Shown: positions 43,245-53,641, counted from the first letter of the stretch. The stretch: 64,000 bases of DNA from Catenulispora acidiphila DSM 44928 (GCF_000024025.1 NC_013131.1:930001-994000); one strand, 5' to 3'. Made by a program: numbers and translations. The notes: generated by a model not told the origin, from the letters alone.

Positions 43245-43848
43245 AGCCGTCGTCGGGTCCCAGGCTCTTGGGTCCCAGGCTGTCAGGTCCCGGGCTCTGA
43301 CCGGGGACCGGACCGTCGGCGGCGCGGTGCTCGGCGCTGTTCGCGGCGGTCCCGGCGGTTCCTGTGGTCCCACGGGTCGCGGTGGTCCCAGCAGCATCGG
43401 CCGGCTCGGAGACCGCCGCGGCTTCGGGGAAGACGATCAGATGCGAGGTCGTGAACCGGAACACCCCGGCGACCGGCAGGCCCAGCACGAATTTGGCGAC
43501 GTTGGCCGCCTCGATGCTGTGGAAGCCCAGGATCCGGTCGCCGACGAACACGAAGCTGTTCTCGATGATCAGGCCGACCAGGCTGATGAGGGCGAACATC
43601 GCCATCTCGCGGCGGCGGGCGTCGTCCGGCCGGCCGCGGAACACCCAGTAGCGGGCGCCGATGTACGCGGTGATCGTGGCCACGCAGGTACCGCCGACGG
43701 AGGCGACGGTATGGCTCAGACCGGTGTACTTCCACAGCAGATTGGAACTGCTGACATCAGAAATCACCCCGACAGCGCCGACCACACCGAACTTGAACAT
43801 CTCGGCGTAGAGCTTGCGGACTGTCGAGGTGACCTTGGCAACGAGCAC
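43207..43848 (-). CDS. GtrA-family membrane protein 1
   Basis: A 213-residue protein. The first 140 residues are the GtrA fold of four membrane helices: FKFGVVGAVGVISDVSSSNL, VASVGGTCVATITAYIGARYWVF, MAMFALISLVGLIIENSFVF, ANVAKFVLGLPVAGVFRFTT. GtrA proteins carry polyprenyl-linked sugars across the membrane or assist glycosyltransferases of wall polymers. The C-terminal 70 residues are an Ala/Gly/Pro/Ser tail with an LGPKSLGPDDG end, unlike typical GtrA. It lies 34 bp behind the second GtrA gene. The 3' end overlaps the histidine kinase gene on the other strand. Confidence 0.87.
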   Translation of the reverse strand: MLVAKVTSTVRKLYAEMFKFGVVGAVGVISDVSSSNLLWKYTGLSHTVASVGGTCVATITAYIGARYWVFRGRPDDARRREMAMFALISLVGLIIENSFVFVGDRILGFHSIEAANVAKFVLGLPVAGVFRFTTSHLIVFPEAAAVSEPADAAGTTATRGTTGTAGTAANSAEHRAADGPVPGQSPGPDSLGPKSLGPDDGFSAQSPTRASAP

Positions 43849-43882
43849 AGAAAGATTATCTACAGAAGAGGAGCCGGCCGTG

Positions 43883-44440
43883 TCAGCGGCTCGCGGTCTC
43901 CGGGACCGGACGCTGGTGGACGTGCGCCTGGGGCTGCGCCGGGTGACCGTTCGGGTACAGCGGCGCGCTGGCCGTGGCCGGGACGATCTCGGGCTCGGCG
44001 CCCTCGGGGAAGACGAAGGTCCGGTAGCAGTACAGGCGGAACAGCATGCCCAGCGGCAGACCGAAGAAGTAGCTGGCGATGTTCACGGCCAGCGTGCCGT
44101 CCTGGCCCAGGCCGTACTTGCTGATGAAGACGAACATCACCTCGATGACCGCCGCGACGCCGTTGATCAGGAAGAAGAAGAGCATCTCCCGGTGGCGGTC
44201 GATCTTGTCGCGGTCCTTGTACGTCCAGTAGCGGTTGCCGACGTACGCCACGCAGGTCGCCACGACGGTGGCCACGACCTTGGCGAAGATCTGCTTGCTC
44301 GGGGCCGCCAGCAGATAGACGTTGAAGACGCCCATGTTGACGACCAGGGCAACGGCGCCCACCGCCCCGAACTTCGACAGCTCGTGGACGAGGTGCTCGA
44401 ATCGGTTGTACAGAGAACGCACGACCGTCACGCCTGCCAC
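43883..44440 (-). CDS. GtrA-family membrane protein 2
   Basis: A 185-residue GtrA protein with four membrane helices (ELSKFGAVGAVALVVNMGVFN, KVVATVVATCVAYVGNRYWTY, EMLFFFLINGVAAVIEVMFVF, VNIASYFFGLPLGMLFRLYC) and a short Pro/His tail. The RYW(T/V)(Y/F) motif after helix 2 is shared with its neighbour, which identifies the two as paralogs in one operon. The start is uncertain: GTG 44440 or GTG 44431. The role in wall polysaccharide or lipid-linked sugar export is inferred from the family. Confidence 0.87.
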   Translation of the reverse strand: MAGVTVVRSLYNRFEHLVHELSKFGAVGAVALVVNMGVFNVYLLAAPSKQIFAKVVATVVATCVAYVGNRYWTYKDRDKIDRHREMLFFFLINGVAAVIEVMFVFISKYGLGQDGTLAVNIASYFFGLPLGMLFRLYCYRTFVFPEGAEPEIVPATASAPLYPNGHPAQPQAHVHQRPVPETASR

Positions 44441-44682
44441 CTGTCTTCCATCGGTTTTCTTCTAGCGATCCGAGGGTACCGTCCCCTTCTGGGCCGCTTC
44501 GACTGCTGACCGGGAAACCTCCGTTAAATCTACTCATCGCGACGTAGCCGCGGCATTGAGCGGCACCCATTCGTGGCAGTAGGTCCGCAGATGTCGTACC
44601 TGGATGCGTCCAGATCTGCAACCTAATCCGAACATGGCGCGTCGGGGGACAGGTCGGTTCCAGGGCGCCGGCCACCACGTCT

Positions 44683-44688
44683 TAGACT
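44683..44688 (+). promoter_or_regulatory. putative -10 box of purK-purE (leaderless)
   Basis: TAGACT ends 6 nt before GTG 44695. No ribosome site intervenes. Confidence 0.55.
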
Positions 44689-44694
44689 CGACTG

Positions 44695-45843
44695 GTGAGC
44701 TTTCCGGTGGTAGGAGTCGTCGGCGGCGGCCAGCTGGCGCGCATGATGCAGCAGGCCGCGATCGGTCTCGGGGTCGAGCTGCGGGTGCTCGCGCAGCGGC
44801 CCGACGATCCGGCGGCGCGGGTGACCCCGGGCACCGTGATCGGGGACCACCACGACTTCGAAGCGTTGAAGGCCTTCGCCGCCGGCTGCGACGTGCTGAC
44901 CTTCGACCACGAGCACGTCCCCACCGACTTCCTGCACGAGCTGGAGGCCGCCGGCGTCGCCGTGCGCCCCGGCCCGGACGCGCTCGTCTACGCGCAGGAC
45001 AAGGGTCTGATGCGCCAGCGGCTCTCCGCCCTCGGGCTGCCCTGTCCGCAGTGGGCACTGATCTCCTCTGCCGACGACCTCGCCGACTTCGGCGCCACGG
45101 TCGGTTTCCCCTTTGTCCTCAAGGCGACGCGCGGCGGGTACGACGGCCGCGGCGTCTGGGTCGTCGACGACCTGGACGCGGCGAAGGCCGTGCTGGACGG
45201 CGCCGCCGAGCGCGGGGTGGCGCTGCTGGCCGAGGCCAAGGTGCCCTTCGTCCGCGAGCTGTCGGCGCAGGTCGCCCGCTCCCCGCACGGCCAGGCCGCG
45301 GCCTACCCGGTGGTCGAGTCGCTGCAGATCGACGGCATCTGCCGCGAGGTTTACGTGCCGGCGCCCGGGCTGTCCGAGGTCGCCGCGGTCGAGGCGCAGC
45401 GGATCGCGCTGACGATCGCCAAGGAGCTGGGCGTCACCGGCATGCTCGCGGTGGAGATGTTCGAGACCGCCGACGGCTCGGTGCTGATCAACGAGCTGGC
45501 GATGCGGCCGCACAACTCCGGGCACTGGAGCATGGACGGCGCGGTCACCGGCCAGTTCGAGCAGCATCTGCGCGCCGTGCTGGACCTGCCGCTGGGGCAG
45601 GTGAAGCCGGTCGCGCCGGTGGTCGTCATGGCGAACGTGCTGGGTCTGGACCTGCCGGAGGTCTACCCGGCGTACAAGCACGTGATGGCGCACGACCCGG
45701 GGGTCAAGGTGCACATGTACGGCAAGGACGTGAAGCCGGGCCGCAAGATCGGCCATGTCAACGTCCTGGGTACGGTGTTCGACGACGTTGCCGACCGGGC
45801 CCGCCACGCCGCGGCCTATCTGCGAGGAGAGATCGATGAGTGA
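44695..45843 (+). CDS. purK: N5-carboxyaminoimidazole ribonucleotide synthase
   Basis: A 382-residue ATP-grasp enzyme that makes N5-CAIR from AIR, ATP and bicarbonate in purine synthesis. Motifs: [18 protein letters not shown] at the N-terminus, [13 protein letters not shown], the ATP-grasp segment [20 protein letters not shown] (about 143-162), [17 protein letters not shown], and [20 protein letters not shown] with the metal ligands and phosphate loop (about 262-281). Length is normal. It overlaps purE by 8 bp, so the two consecutive steps are translationally coupled. The GTG start follows a TAGACT box with no ribosome site. Confidence 0.96.
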   Translation: MSFPVVGVVGGGQLARMMQQAAIGLGVELRVLAQRPDDPAARVTPGTVIGDHHDFEALKAFAAGCDVLTFDHEHVPTDFLHELEAAGVAVRPGPDALVYAQDKGLMRQRLSALGLPCPQWALISSADDLADFGATVGFPFVLKATRGGYDGRGVWVVDDLDAAKAVLDGAAERGVALLAEAKVPFVRELSAQVARSPHGQAAAYPVVESLQIDGICREVYVPAPGLSEVAAVEAQRIALTIAKELGVTGMLAVEMFETADGSVLINELAMRPHNSGHWSMDGAVTGQFEQHLRAVLDLPLGQVKPVAPVVVMANVLGLDLPEVYPAYKHVMAHDPGVKVHMYGKDVKPGRKIGHVNVLGTVFDDVADRARHAAAYLRGEIDE

Positions 45844-46357
45844 GTCCGCCGTGTCCCGGGCCAAGCCCTTGGTCGGGCTCGTGATGGGCTCGGACTCCGA
45901 CTGGCCGGTGATGAAGCTGGCGGCCGAGGCGCTGGAGGAGTTCGAGATCCCGTACGAGGCGGACGTGGTCTCGGCACACCGGATGCCGCGGGAGATGATC
46001 GCCTACGGGGAGAACGCGGCCGGCCGCGGTCTGAAGGTGATCATCGCCGGCGCAGGCGGTGCCGCGCACCTGCCGGGCATGCTCGCCTCGGTCACCCCGC
46101 TGCCGGTGATCGGCGTCCCGGTCCCGCTGAAGTACCTGGACGGCATGGACTCGCTGCTGTCGATCGTGCAGATGCCGGCCGGCGTCCCGGTGGCGACGGT
46201 GTCGGTCGGCGGCGCCCGCAACGCCGGGCTGCTCGCCGCGCGCATCCTGGCCTCGCACGACCTGGAGCTGCTCGGCGCCATGCGCGCGTTCCAGGACGAC
46301 CTCAACGCTCAGGCCACGGCCAAGGGTGCGGTTCTGCGCGCGGTTAGGGCAGAGTAG
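45836..46357 (+). CDS. purE: N5-carboxyaminoimidazole ribonucleotide mutase
   Basis: A 173-residue class I PurE that converts N5-CAIR to CAIR. The phosphate/CAIR-binding segments are [14 protein letters not shown] (about 12-25), [14 protein letters not shown] with the catalytic His (about 45-58), [19 protein letters not shown] and [20 protein letters not shown]. The size is slightly above the usual 160-165 because of a short polar N-terminus. ATG 45836 has GAGGAGAG upstream and lies inside the purK end. Confidence 0.96.
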   Translation: MSESAVSRAKPLVGLVMGSDSDWPVMKLAAEALEEFEIPYEADVVSAHRMPREMIAYGENAAGRGLKVIIAGAGGAAHLPGMLASVTPLPVIGVPVPLKYLDGMDSLLSIVQMPAGVPVATVSVGGARNAGLLAARILASHDLELLGAMRAFQDDLNAQATAKGAVLRAVRAE

Positions 46358-46501
46358 GCCGCGCGCATAGCGAGGCAGACCAGTCCGGTATCCGTTGTCT
46401 GTGCTGACCGGGGGCGACTTCCGGCGGCCCGAGCGGGACACTGAACTGACACAGGGGAGATCCGCCTCAGGCACGCGCGACGACAATGGGGGAGCAGTTC
46501 A

Positions 46502-49500
46502 GTGGACGCCAACCGACCCGCTCCGGGACCCGGCGGCTACGGCGGCCTCGGTGCCGGCAGCATCGTGTCGAAGAACATCCAGCCGCTGCTGGAGACCGAC
46601 CCGCGCCACCTTGGGCCGTACTCGGTGCGCGGGCGCCTGGGCCAGGGCGCGATGGGCAGCGTCTACCTGGGCTTCGCGCCCACCGGCCAAGCCTTCGCGC
46701 TGAAGGTGCTCCGCCAGGACTTCGCCTCCGACCGCGACTTCCGCAAACGCTTCACCCGCGAGATCGCCGCGGCGCGCGCGGTCCACTCCCCGTTCGTGAA
46801 CGCCGTCACCGACGCCGACCCGAACGCGGCCACGCCCTGGCTGGCGTCCTACTTCATCCCCGGCCCGCCGCTGAGCGCCGCGGTGCAGCTGGCAGGGCCC
46901 TTCTCCCCCCGCTCCGTGGCGCACCTCGGCGTCGGCATCGGACTGGCCCTGCAGGCGATCCACACCGCGGGCATCGTCCACCGCGACCTGAAGCCGGCCA
47001 ACGTCCTGGTCGCCTCCGACGGCCCGCGCGTCATCGACTTCGGCATAGCCCGCGCCGAGGACGCCAGCATGCTGACAGCCACCGGCATGCGCCTGGGCAC
47101 CCCCAGCTTCATGGCCCCGGAACAGGTGGCGGGCATCGAGGTCGAGGCACCGGCCGACGTCTGGGCCGTCGGCGGCATGCTCATCTACGCGGCCACCGGC
47201 CGCACCCCCTTCGGCAACGGCGACGCCATGGCCATCCTCTACCGCGTCGAGAACCACGCCCCGGACCTCCAAGGCCTCGAACCAGCCCTGGCCCACATAG
47301 CCACCCGCTGCCTGACCAAGGACCCCACCGCCCGCCCCACCCCGGCCCAACTCGTCGACATGTGCCGCGCCGCCCTCACCACAGGCCTGGCCGGACACCC
47401 AGCCCTCCGAGGCTCCGACGTCACCGGCTGGCTCCCCTCCGCCATCTCCCGCGACCTGGCCGCCCGCGCAGTGGAACTCGCGAACATCGGCCACCCACCG
47501 CCGACACCCGCGCCCCCACCCACCACAGACCCAACCACCGACCCCGCAGGCAAACCCAGCGGCCTCGGAGGCTTCTTACGACGCAAAGCCGGAGGCCAGG
47601 CACCCCAAGCCACCTCCACAACGGGGGCGCCCCACACCGGGCAGCCCAACAGTCGACACAGTCAGGGGACTGCAATGGGTGGCGGGCAGGATCAGTACGG
47701 TCAGCCGAACAACCAGACCGGCGGCGGACAGTACGGCCAACAGCCCTACGACCCCCAGCCCTACGACCCCCAGCCCTACGGCGACCAGCCCTACGGCGAC
47801 CAGCAGGACCCGAACAACACAGCCAGCGACCAGCCCGGGCAGCAGCAGCCTCCCACGCAGTACGGCCAGCAGCCTGGTCAGCAGCCTGGCCAGTACGGTC
47901 GGCAGCCCGGCCAGTACGCCCAGCAGCCCGCACCAGCGTGGGGACCCTCCGGCCCATCCGGCAGCGACGTCCCCACCATCATCACGCCCCCCCAAACCCC
48001 AGCACCGGAACCCCAAGGCCCAGCCTGGCGCGCGGCAACCACCCCCCCACACCCCACCAACCCCCGAACCAGAACCCGCAGGCCTAGCCGGCCTCCCCGC
48101 AGGCTTCACCCCCATAGGCGAGGAAGCACGCCGCCTCGCCGAAGCAGCCGACTCCACCGGCACGCCCGAAAGCAGCTTCGGTCAGCGGCCTGCGAGCGGC
48201 GGTTTCGGCCAGCAGTCAGCGACTGGTGGTCAGCCCTCTTTCGGCGGCTCCGGTCAGCAGCCCTCGGCTGGCAGTCAGTCTGCTTCCGGCACGTTCGGTC
48301 AGCAGCCCTCGGCTGGCAGTCAGTCTGCTTCCGGCACGTTCGGTCAGCAGCCCTCGGCTGGCAGTCAGTCTGCTTTCGGCGCATTCGGTCAGCAGCCCTC
48401 GGCTGGCAGTCAGTCTGCTTTCGGCGCATTCGGTCAGCAGCCCTCGGCTGGCAGTCAGTCTGCTTCCGGTGCGTTCGGTCAGCAGCCCTCGACCGGCAGC
48501 CAGCCTGCTTCCGGCAGCTTCGGCCAGCAGCCGGCCACCGGCAGCCAGCCCGTTCCCGGCGGTTTCGGCCAGCCACCGGCGGCTGGTAGTCAGCCTGCAT
48601 CCGGCGCCTTCGGTCAGCAGCCTCAGACCGACAGCCAGTCTTCTTTCGGCGGCTTCGGTCAGCAGTCGGCGAGCGATGCTCCTGCATTCGGTCAGCAGCA
48701 GCTGACCGGCAGCCAGTCTTCCGGCAGTTTCGGCCAGCCCCCCGCAGCCGACAGCCAGTCTTCTTCTGGCGCCTTCGGCCAGCAGCCCTCGGCTGGCAGC
48801 CAGTCTGCATCCGGCGCGTTCGGTCAGCAGCCCTCGACCGGCGCCCCTGCCTTCAACCAGGCATCTTCCGGCACCTTCGGCCAGCCGACTGCGAGCCCTT
48901 CCCCGCAGCCTGCCCCCGCGCCCGAGGCCTCTGCCCCGCCCCAGCCCGCCAACGCGGCCATCCCCCAGATCGCGGAGCCCACTTTCGCGACCAACTTCAA
49001 CATTCCCGCCGTCACCCCGCAGCCCGAGGCCAGCTCCGCGCCCTCGGCACCGGCGCCGGCGGCCGCACCCTCGGTTCCGATCCCGCAGATCGCCGAGCCC
49101 ACCTTCGCGACCAACTTCAACATCCCGGTCGTGACCCCGCAGTCCAGCGGTGCGGACTCCGACGCGCCCGCGGCGCCGCCCCGCGGCATCACCGTTCCGC
49201 AGATCGCCGAGCCGACCTTCGCGACCAACTTCAACATCCCCGTGGTCTCCGCGAACGCCGACGACAGCGATGCCGACGCACCCGCCGGCCGCACCGGCCC
49301 TCCCGTCGTCAGCGTCCCCTCGATCGCCGAGCCCGGATGGGTGACCGGCTTCATGCCTGCCGTCACCGCAGAGCCCCCGGCCCAGGACGAGCCCGAACCA
49401 GCCGCCAAGCCGATCACCCACGCCCCGCCGATCCCGCCGCACCTCCAGCAGCCGATGACGCCGCCCAAGGGCTTCGGCTCCCCCTCGAGCGCATCGAACC

Positions 49501-50600
49501 CTCAGCCGCAGCAGCAGGCTCAGGCGCCGTACGGAGCATCTCAGCCCTCGACGCCGCCCCAGTCGCCCTTCGCGCCGCCGCAGGACCAAGGCCAGTACCA
49601 AGGTCAGGGCCAGTACCAAGGCCAGTACCAAGGCCAGGGCCAGAACCAGCCCCAGCAGCCCTACGTCGCCCAGCCTCAGCCCCCTTACGCCCAGCAGCAG
49701 CCCCCAGCACCCCAGCCCCAGCAGGGCTACCAGCAGCCCCAGCAGGGCTACCAGCAACAGGGTTTCCAGCAGCAGGGCTACCAGCAACAGCCCCAGCCCG
49801 CCCCCCAGCAGGCCTACCAGCAACAACCCCCACAACAGCAGTGGGGTCAGCCCCAGCCCCCGCAGCAACAATGGGGCCAGCCGCAACCCCCGCACGCCCC
49901 CCAGCAGCCCTCGTACAACAACCCCGCCTACCAGCAGCCGCCCCAGCCCACCCCCCACCACGCCGGCAGCTTCCAGCAAGCCAGCACCCCGCACCAGGGC
50001 GCGACTCCTCACCAGGGCACGCCCCACCAAGGCGCCGCCCCCAACCAACCCCCCACCCCCCGCCAAGACCACGTCCCCCAAGCCGGCGGCCTCACCATCG
50101 TCCCCCTCCCGCCCTCGATGGAGTCCCCCTACGGCGTCCCCGAACGCCCCCACGGCCACGCCCCCACCCTTGTCGACACCGGCCGCGGCAAGGGCTGGTC
50201 CTCCTGGTCCAGCAGCAAGCGCATCGTCGTCCTGGCCATCGCGGGCATCGTGGTCGTCGGCGGCATCGTCGCCGCCATCCTGGCGATGTCCGGCGGCAGC
50301 AAGTCCAAGTCCGGCGCCCCCGCGTCCCCGGGCGTCAACGCCGCCCACACCACCACCGTCTCCTCGCAGATCTCGACCACCGCCGCGGCCTCCGGCCCGA
50401 TCGCCGCGCAGAAAGGCGCCCCCGGCGCGCGCGACGTCGTCCTGCGCGGACGCCAGGTGACCGACATCAAGCCCGGCTCAGCCGCGAGCACCATGACGGT
50501 CACCGTCAACGACCCGCCCCCCGCCGGCGGCGGCAGCACCCGCGCCTTCACCGTGGTCTGGCAGGACACCCACTGGCTGCTCGAAGCGGCCAACGCCTGA
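46502..50600 (+). CDS. membrane Ser/Thr protein kinase with giant repeat linker (one-base frameshift at 48042-48048)
   Basis: From GTG 46502 the first frame gives a Hanks-type kinase: P-loop RLGQGAMGSVYLG, Lys in FALKVLRQD, IVHRDLKPANVLV, VIDFGIARAED, SFMAPEQ (domain about residues 40-300), then a Pro/Gln/Tyr-rich linker. At a C7 tract the reading must move by one base to continue in the frame that ends at 50600. That frame holds 45-bp repeats, a four-fold IAEP motif, a Gln/Tyr-rich stretch, a membrane helix (RIVVLAIAGIVVVGGIVAA) and an outside domain of about 100 residues ending TVVWQDTHWLLEAANA. Joined, the protein is about 1365 residues. Unless recoded, the kinase would lose its membrane anchor and sensor. 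Confidence 0.8.
48042..48048 (+). other. C7 homopolymer at the kinase frameshift
   Basis: Seven consecutive C lie where the upstream frame (codons ...GCA ACC ACC CCC CCA) must shift by +1 to reach the downstream frame (...CCC CCC CAC ACC). Deletion of a single C restores one reading frame. Beyond it the first frame becomes Arg-rich, abnormal sequence. Assembly error, phase variation or programmed shifting are all possible. Confidence 0.75.
48177..48897 (+). repeat. tandem repeat of 45 bp (15 residues) in the kinase linker
   Basis: About 14 imperfect copies of a unit coding FGQQPSAGSQSASGA. Copies between about 48262 and 48480 are nearly identical at the DNA level, indicating recent expansion by slippage or recombination; outer copies are more diverged, with unit lengths of 9-19 residues. 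Confidence 0.9.
48960..49373 (+). repeat. four-fold IAEP-motif repeat (about 120-bp period)
   Basis: The motif IPQIAEPTFATNFNIPxVTP is coded at 48960, 49080, 49194 and, diverged (VPSIAEPGWVTGFMPAVTAE), 49314. Spacings are 120, 114 and 120 bp. The motif itself is strongly conserved while the connecting Ala/Pro/Ser segments are not, unlike the simple repeats around it. Confidence 0.85.
49588..49960 (+). repeat. Gln/Tyr/Pro-rich low-complexity tract
   Basis: Short units such as GQYQGQ, QQGYQQ and QQQWGQPQPP recur, giving a prion-like composition directly before the membrane helix of the kinase. Confidence 0.8.
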
Positions 50601-50734
50601 TCGCCTCCCAGCGCCGACATCCGTGCCGATATCCGTGCCCACCTCCGCACCGGCATCCGCCCCCACACCTGTCCAGACATCCGTCCTCCCGTCCACTGGA
50701 CGGCGCCGTGCTCAACGCGAAGCGGCCGGACCAC

Positions 50735-50740
50735 TAACCT
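50735..50740 (+). promoter_or_regulatory. putative -10 box of the nuo operon (leaderless)
   Basis: TAACCT ends 7 nt before the nuoA ATG at 50748; no ribosome site is visible between them. Confidence 0.5.
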
Positions 50741-50747
50741 GTCCTTC

Positions 50748-51176
50748 ATGACAGGGCATGGACCGGCCGTCGCAGCGGTCGGAAACACGGCGGGCACAGG
50801 GAGTAACGGTTCGTACTTCAGCGCCTACTCCGTGGTCGGAATCCTCCTGCTCCTGGGAGTGGCGTTCGTGGCGACCGCTTTTGGCGCCAACCGCTTGTTA
50901 CGTCCCCACGCGCCGAGCCCCGAGAAGCTCCTCACGTATGAGTGCGGCGTGGACCCGGTCGGCGAGGGGTGGGCCCATACACAGGTCCGCTATTACGTAT
51001 ATGCGTTCCTCTACGCCATCTTCGCTGTAGACGCCGTATATCTGTTCCCCTGGGCGACCATCTTCGCGGCGCCCGGCTTCAAGGGCACGACGCTCGTGGA
51101 GATGTTCGTCTTCCTCGGCTTCCTGGCGGTCGGCTTGCTGTACGCCTACAAGAAGGGTGTGCTCGCATGGCTGTAG
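50748..51176 (+). CDS. nuoA: NADH-quinone oxidoreductase subunit A
   Basis: A 142-residue membrane subunit with three helices. The hallmark loop [20 protein letters not shown] (conserved Glu-Cys-Gly, about 60-80) lies between helices 1 and 2, and [20 protein letters not shown] carries the acidic residue of helix 2. A polar N-terminus of about 25 residues precedes the first helix. It begins the ten-gene nuo operon and overlaps nuoB by 10 bp. Confidence 0.95.
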   Translation: MTGHGPAVAAVGNTAGTGSNGSYFSAYSVVGILLLLGVAFVATAFGANRLLRPHAPSPEKLLTYECGVDPVGEGWAHTQVRYYVYAFLYAIFAVDAVYLFPWATIFAAPGFKGTTLVEMFVFLGFLAVGLLYAYKKGVLAWL

Positions 51177-52042
51177 ACCTCCCCGTCCCGCGCGTAGGCG
51201 CTCCTGGGCAGTCCTCTCTAGAGGGAGCCGGCACAGGCGCCTCCTTAGGGCTCCTCAACAGTGCCGCGCCCGCGCCGATGCGTGTCGTCCTCAACTGGGG
51301 ACGCCGCTACTCCCTATGGGTCTTCAACTTCGGCCTGGCCTGCTGCGCGATCGAGTTCATCGCGACCTCCATGGCCCGCCACGACTTCATCCGTCTGGGC
51401 GTCATCCCCTTCGCGCCGGGACCCCGCCAGGCCGACCTGATGGTCGTGTCCGGCACGGTCTCGGACAAGATGGCGCCAGCCGTGAAGCGTTTGTATGACC
51501 AGATGCCCGAGCCGAAGTACGTGATCTCCTTCGGCTCCTGCTCCAACTGCGGCGGTCCGTACTGGGACTCCTACTGCGTCACCAAGGGCGTCGACCAAGT
51601 CATCCCCGTGGACGTCTACGTCCCGGGCTGCCCGCCCCGTCCTGAAGCTCTGCTTCAAGGAATCATTAAGCTCCAGGAAAAGATCGCGGCGGAAGACCTC
51701 CGGGCGCGCTACAGCGGACGCGATCCGCGTCACGCTCCGCGGCTCCCCTTTATGCGTCGTGCCCCTAAGCATCTCTCTACTACGTCTACAGGCGCGACCG
51801 GCGCTAAGGGTTCCGCCCAAGGCGTCGCCGACACCAAGACCATCGCGGACATCCTCGCCACGGCGCAGGCTCCGGTCTCCCTCCTCCCACCCCGCGAGGA
51901 CGCCCCGACGGTCCTGCTGCCGATCGTGGAGAAGCCGAAGCCGCCGAAGCTGTTCTACCGGCGCTACCCCAAGGAGCTGCGGCGCTCCCGCGACATCGGT
52001 CTCAACATCCTCAACCAGAAGCCGGACGTCGACGATGACTGA
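51167..52042 (+). CDS. nuoB: NADH-quinone oxidoreductase subunit B with C-terminal extension
   Basis: A 291-residue subunit that binds the terminal iron-sulfur cluster N2. All four Cys ligands are visible: the pair in [15 protein letters not shown] (about 59-60), [14 protein letters not shown] (about 124) and [16 protein letters not shown] (about 155). The normal fold ends near residue 175; about 115 extra residues follow, first basic ([10 protein letters not shown]), then a linker, and ending in [21 protein letters not shown], which looks folded or binding. A 35-residue N-terminal lead is also longer than usual. ATG 51167 lies inside nuoA, and the stop overlaps nuoC by 8 bp. Confidence 0.94.
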   Translation: MAVDLPVPRVGAPGQSSLEGAGTGASLGLLNSAAPAPMRVVLNWGRRYSLWVFNFGLACCAIEFIATSMARHDFIRLGVIPFAPGPRQADLMVVSGTVSDKMAPAVKRLYDQMPEPKYVISFGSCSNCGGPYWDSYCVTKGVDQVIPVDVYVPGCPPRPEALLQGIIKLQEKIAAEDLRARYSGRDPRHAPRLPFMRRAPKHLSTTSTGATGAKGSAQGVADTKTIADILATAQAPVSLLPPREDAPTVLLPIVEKPKPPKLFYRRYPKELRRSRDIGLNILNQKPDVDDD

Positions 52043-52676
52043 GACCGAGACCTGGGACGACGTCCAGGAGACCTTCGGCGAACGGACCGTCACCGTCGCC
52101 TCCGGCGACTGGCTGGCCACCCTGGAGCGGGCGCACGGACTGGGCTACACCTTCTTCGACTGGCTGACCGCGGTCGACGAGGAGGCCGCCGGGTTCGACG
52201 TCTTCGCGCACGTCGCCAAGATCGTGGGCGACGAGCGGGCCACGCGGCTGCTGATCAGGACCCGCATCCCGAAGGACAAGCCCGAGCTGCCCTCGGCCGT
52301 GCCCATCTACCGGGGCGCGAACTGGCACGAGCGCGAGACGTTCGAGATGTTCGGCATCACGTTCGCCAACCACCCGAACCTGATCCCGCTCCTGCTGCCC
52401 GACGGCTTCGACGGCCATCCGCTGCGCAAGGACTTCGTCCTGGCCGCGCGGGTCGCCAAGGAGTGGCCCGGCGTCAAGGAGCCGGGGGAGGGCGGGCCCG
52501 CGCACGCCGCACCCGCCGGACGCGCGACCCGTCGCCGGATGGTTCCGCCCGGCGTTCCCGACGGCTGGCTGAAGCCCCTCTCGGACCAGCCGGAGGAGGC
52601 TCCCGCGGCCGACGCCTCTGACCCCTCCGCGCCGACCGACCCGGGAACCTCGCAGCCACAGGAAGGCGGAGCATGA
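52035..52676 (+). CDS. nuoC: NADH-quinone oxidoreductase subunit C
   Basis: A 213-residue peripheral subunit of the Q-module. The family core is clear: [20 protein letters not shown], then [20 protein letters not shown], and the signature [20 protein letters not shown] (about 97-116) followed by [15 protein letters not shown]. The last 60 residues are a Pro/Ala/Glu tail with a short conserved-looking [14 protein letters not shown]. It is a stand-alone NuoC, not fused to NuoD, and no nuoD follows; nuoH begins in the last 4 bp. Confidence 0.93.
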   Translation: MTETETWDDVQETFGERTVTVASGDWLATLERAHGLGYTFFDWLTAVDEEAAGFDVFAHVAKIVGDERATRLLIRTRIPKDKPELPSAVPIYRGANWHERETFEMFGITFANHPNLIPLLLPDGFDGHPLRKDFVLAARVAKEWPGVKEPGEGGPAHAAPAGRATRRRMVPPGVPDGWLKPLSDQPEEAPAADASDPSAPTDPGTSQPQEGGA

Positions 52677-53641
52677 CCGTCACGGACGCCGTCGTCCGCC
52701 TGGCCATCATCCTGGGGTTCTTCCTCGTCGTGCCGCTGGTGGTGGGCCAGATGGAACACAAGGCCATGGCACACATGCAGTCGCGCGTGGGCCCGATGTA
52801 CGCCGGCGCCTTCCACGGCTGGGCGCAGCTCGTCGCCGACGGCGTGAAGTTCGCGCAGAAGGAGGACGTGGTCCCGGCCGCCGCCGACCGTCGCGTGTTC
52901 CAGCTGGCGCCGGCCGTCGCGCTGATCCCGTACCTGGTGGTGCTGGTCGCGATCCCGATCGGGCCGGGCACGCAGGTCGGGCGCGACCTGGACGCCGGGC
53001 TGTTCTTCGTGCTGGCGGTGATGGGCGTCGGCGTGCTGGGCTCGCTGATGGCCGGCTGGGCCAGCGCCAACAAGTACTCGCTGCTCGGCGGCATCCGCAG
53101 CGCGGCGCAGCTGATGGCCTACGAGCTGCCGATGATCCTGGCCGCGTCCTCGGTGGCGATGGCCGCCGGCACGCTGTCGCTGACCGGCATCGCCGTGGCC
53201 TGGCACTGGTACTGGCTGCCCTGGCAGCTGATGGGCCTGTTCGTGTTCTTCGTCTCGGGCCTGGCCGAACTCCAGCGCCCGCCCTTCGACATGCCGGTGG
53301 CCGACTCCGAGATCATCTTCGGCGCCTACACCGAGTACACCGGCATCCGCTTCGCCCTGTTCCTGCTGGCCGAGTACGCCGGCATCGTGGTCCTGTCCCT
53401 GCTGACCACGGTGCTGTACCTCGGCGGCTGGAAGGGCCCGTTCTACCTCGGCCTCGGCGCCGCCGGCTTCGGCTGGTTCTGGACCCTGGCCAAGACCCTG
53501 GTGCTGGCCTTCCTGGTGATCTGGCTCCGCGTGAGCTACCCCCGCCTGCGCGAGGACCAGCTGCAGAAACTGGCGTGGACGACCCTGATCCCGCTGGCGT
53601 TGGCGCAGATCGCGCTGACCGGAATCCTGAAGGTGGTCTGA
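52673..53641 (+). CDS. nuoH: NADH-quinone oxidoreductase subunit H
   Basis: A 322-residue membrane subunit with eight helices forming part of the quinone chamber and proton path. Conserved pieces are [19 protein letters not shown] (the RxGP motif, about 28-46), [41 protein letters not shown], and [20 protein letters not shown] with [17 protein letters not shown]. The last loop differs from the usual ETNRxPFDLPEAESE: Asn-Arg is Gln-Arg and the Glu of PEAE is Val. The quinone-contact face is thus not fully canonical, matching the absent NuoD. Confidence 0.94.
   Translation: MTVTDAVVRLAIILGFFLVVPLVVGQMEHKAMAHMQSRVGPMYAGAFHGWAQLVADGVKFAQKEDVVPAAADRRVFQLAPAVALIPYLVVLVAIPIGPGTQVGRDLDAGLFFVLAVMGVGVLGSLMAGWASANKYSLLGGIRSAAQLMAYELPMILAASSVAMAAGTLSLTGIAVAWHWYWLPWQLMGLFVFFVSGLAELQRPPFDMPVADSEIIFGAYTEYTGIRFALFLLAEYAGIVVLSLLTTVLYLGGWKGPFYLGLGAAGFGWFWTLAKTLVLAFLVIWLRVSYPRLREDQLQKLAWTTLIPLALAQIALTGILKVV

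Noticed and set aside
48177-48897. Possible CRISPR array from regular 45-bp repeats
   Set aside because: The repeats are in frame, code a continuous low-complexity protein and have no spacers.
48216-50348. 710-codon minus-strand frame opposite the kinase repeats, rich in Gly/Leu/Arg
   Set aside because: It is produced by the repeat DNA read backwards; no motif, and the plus strand has a coherent membrane protein.
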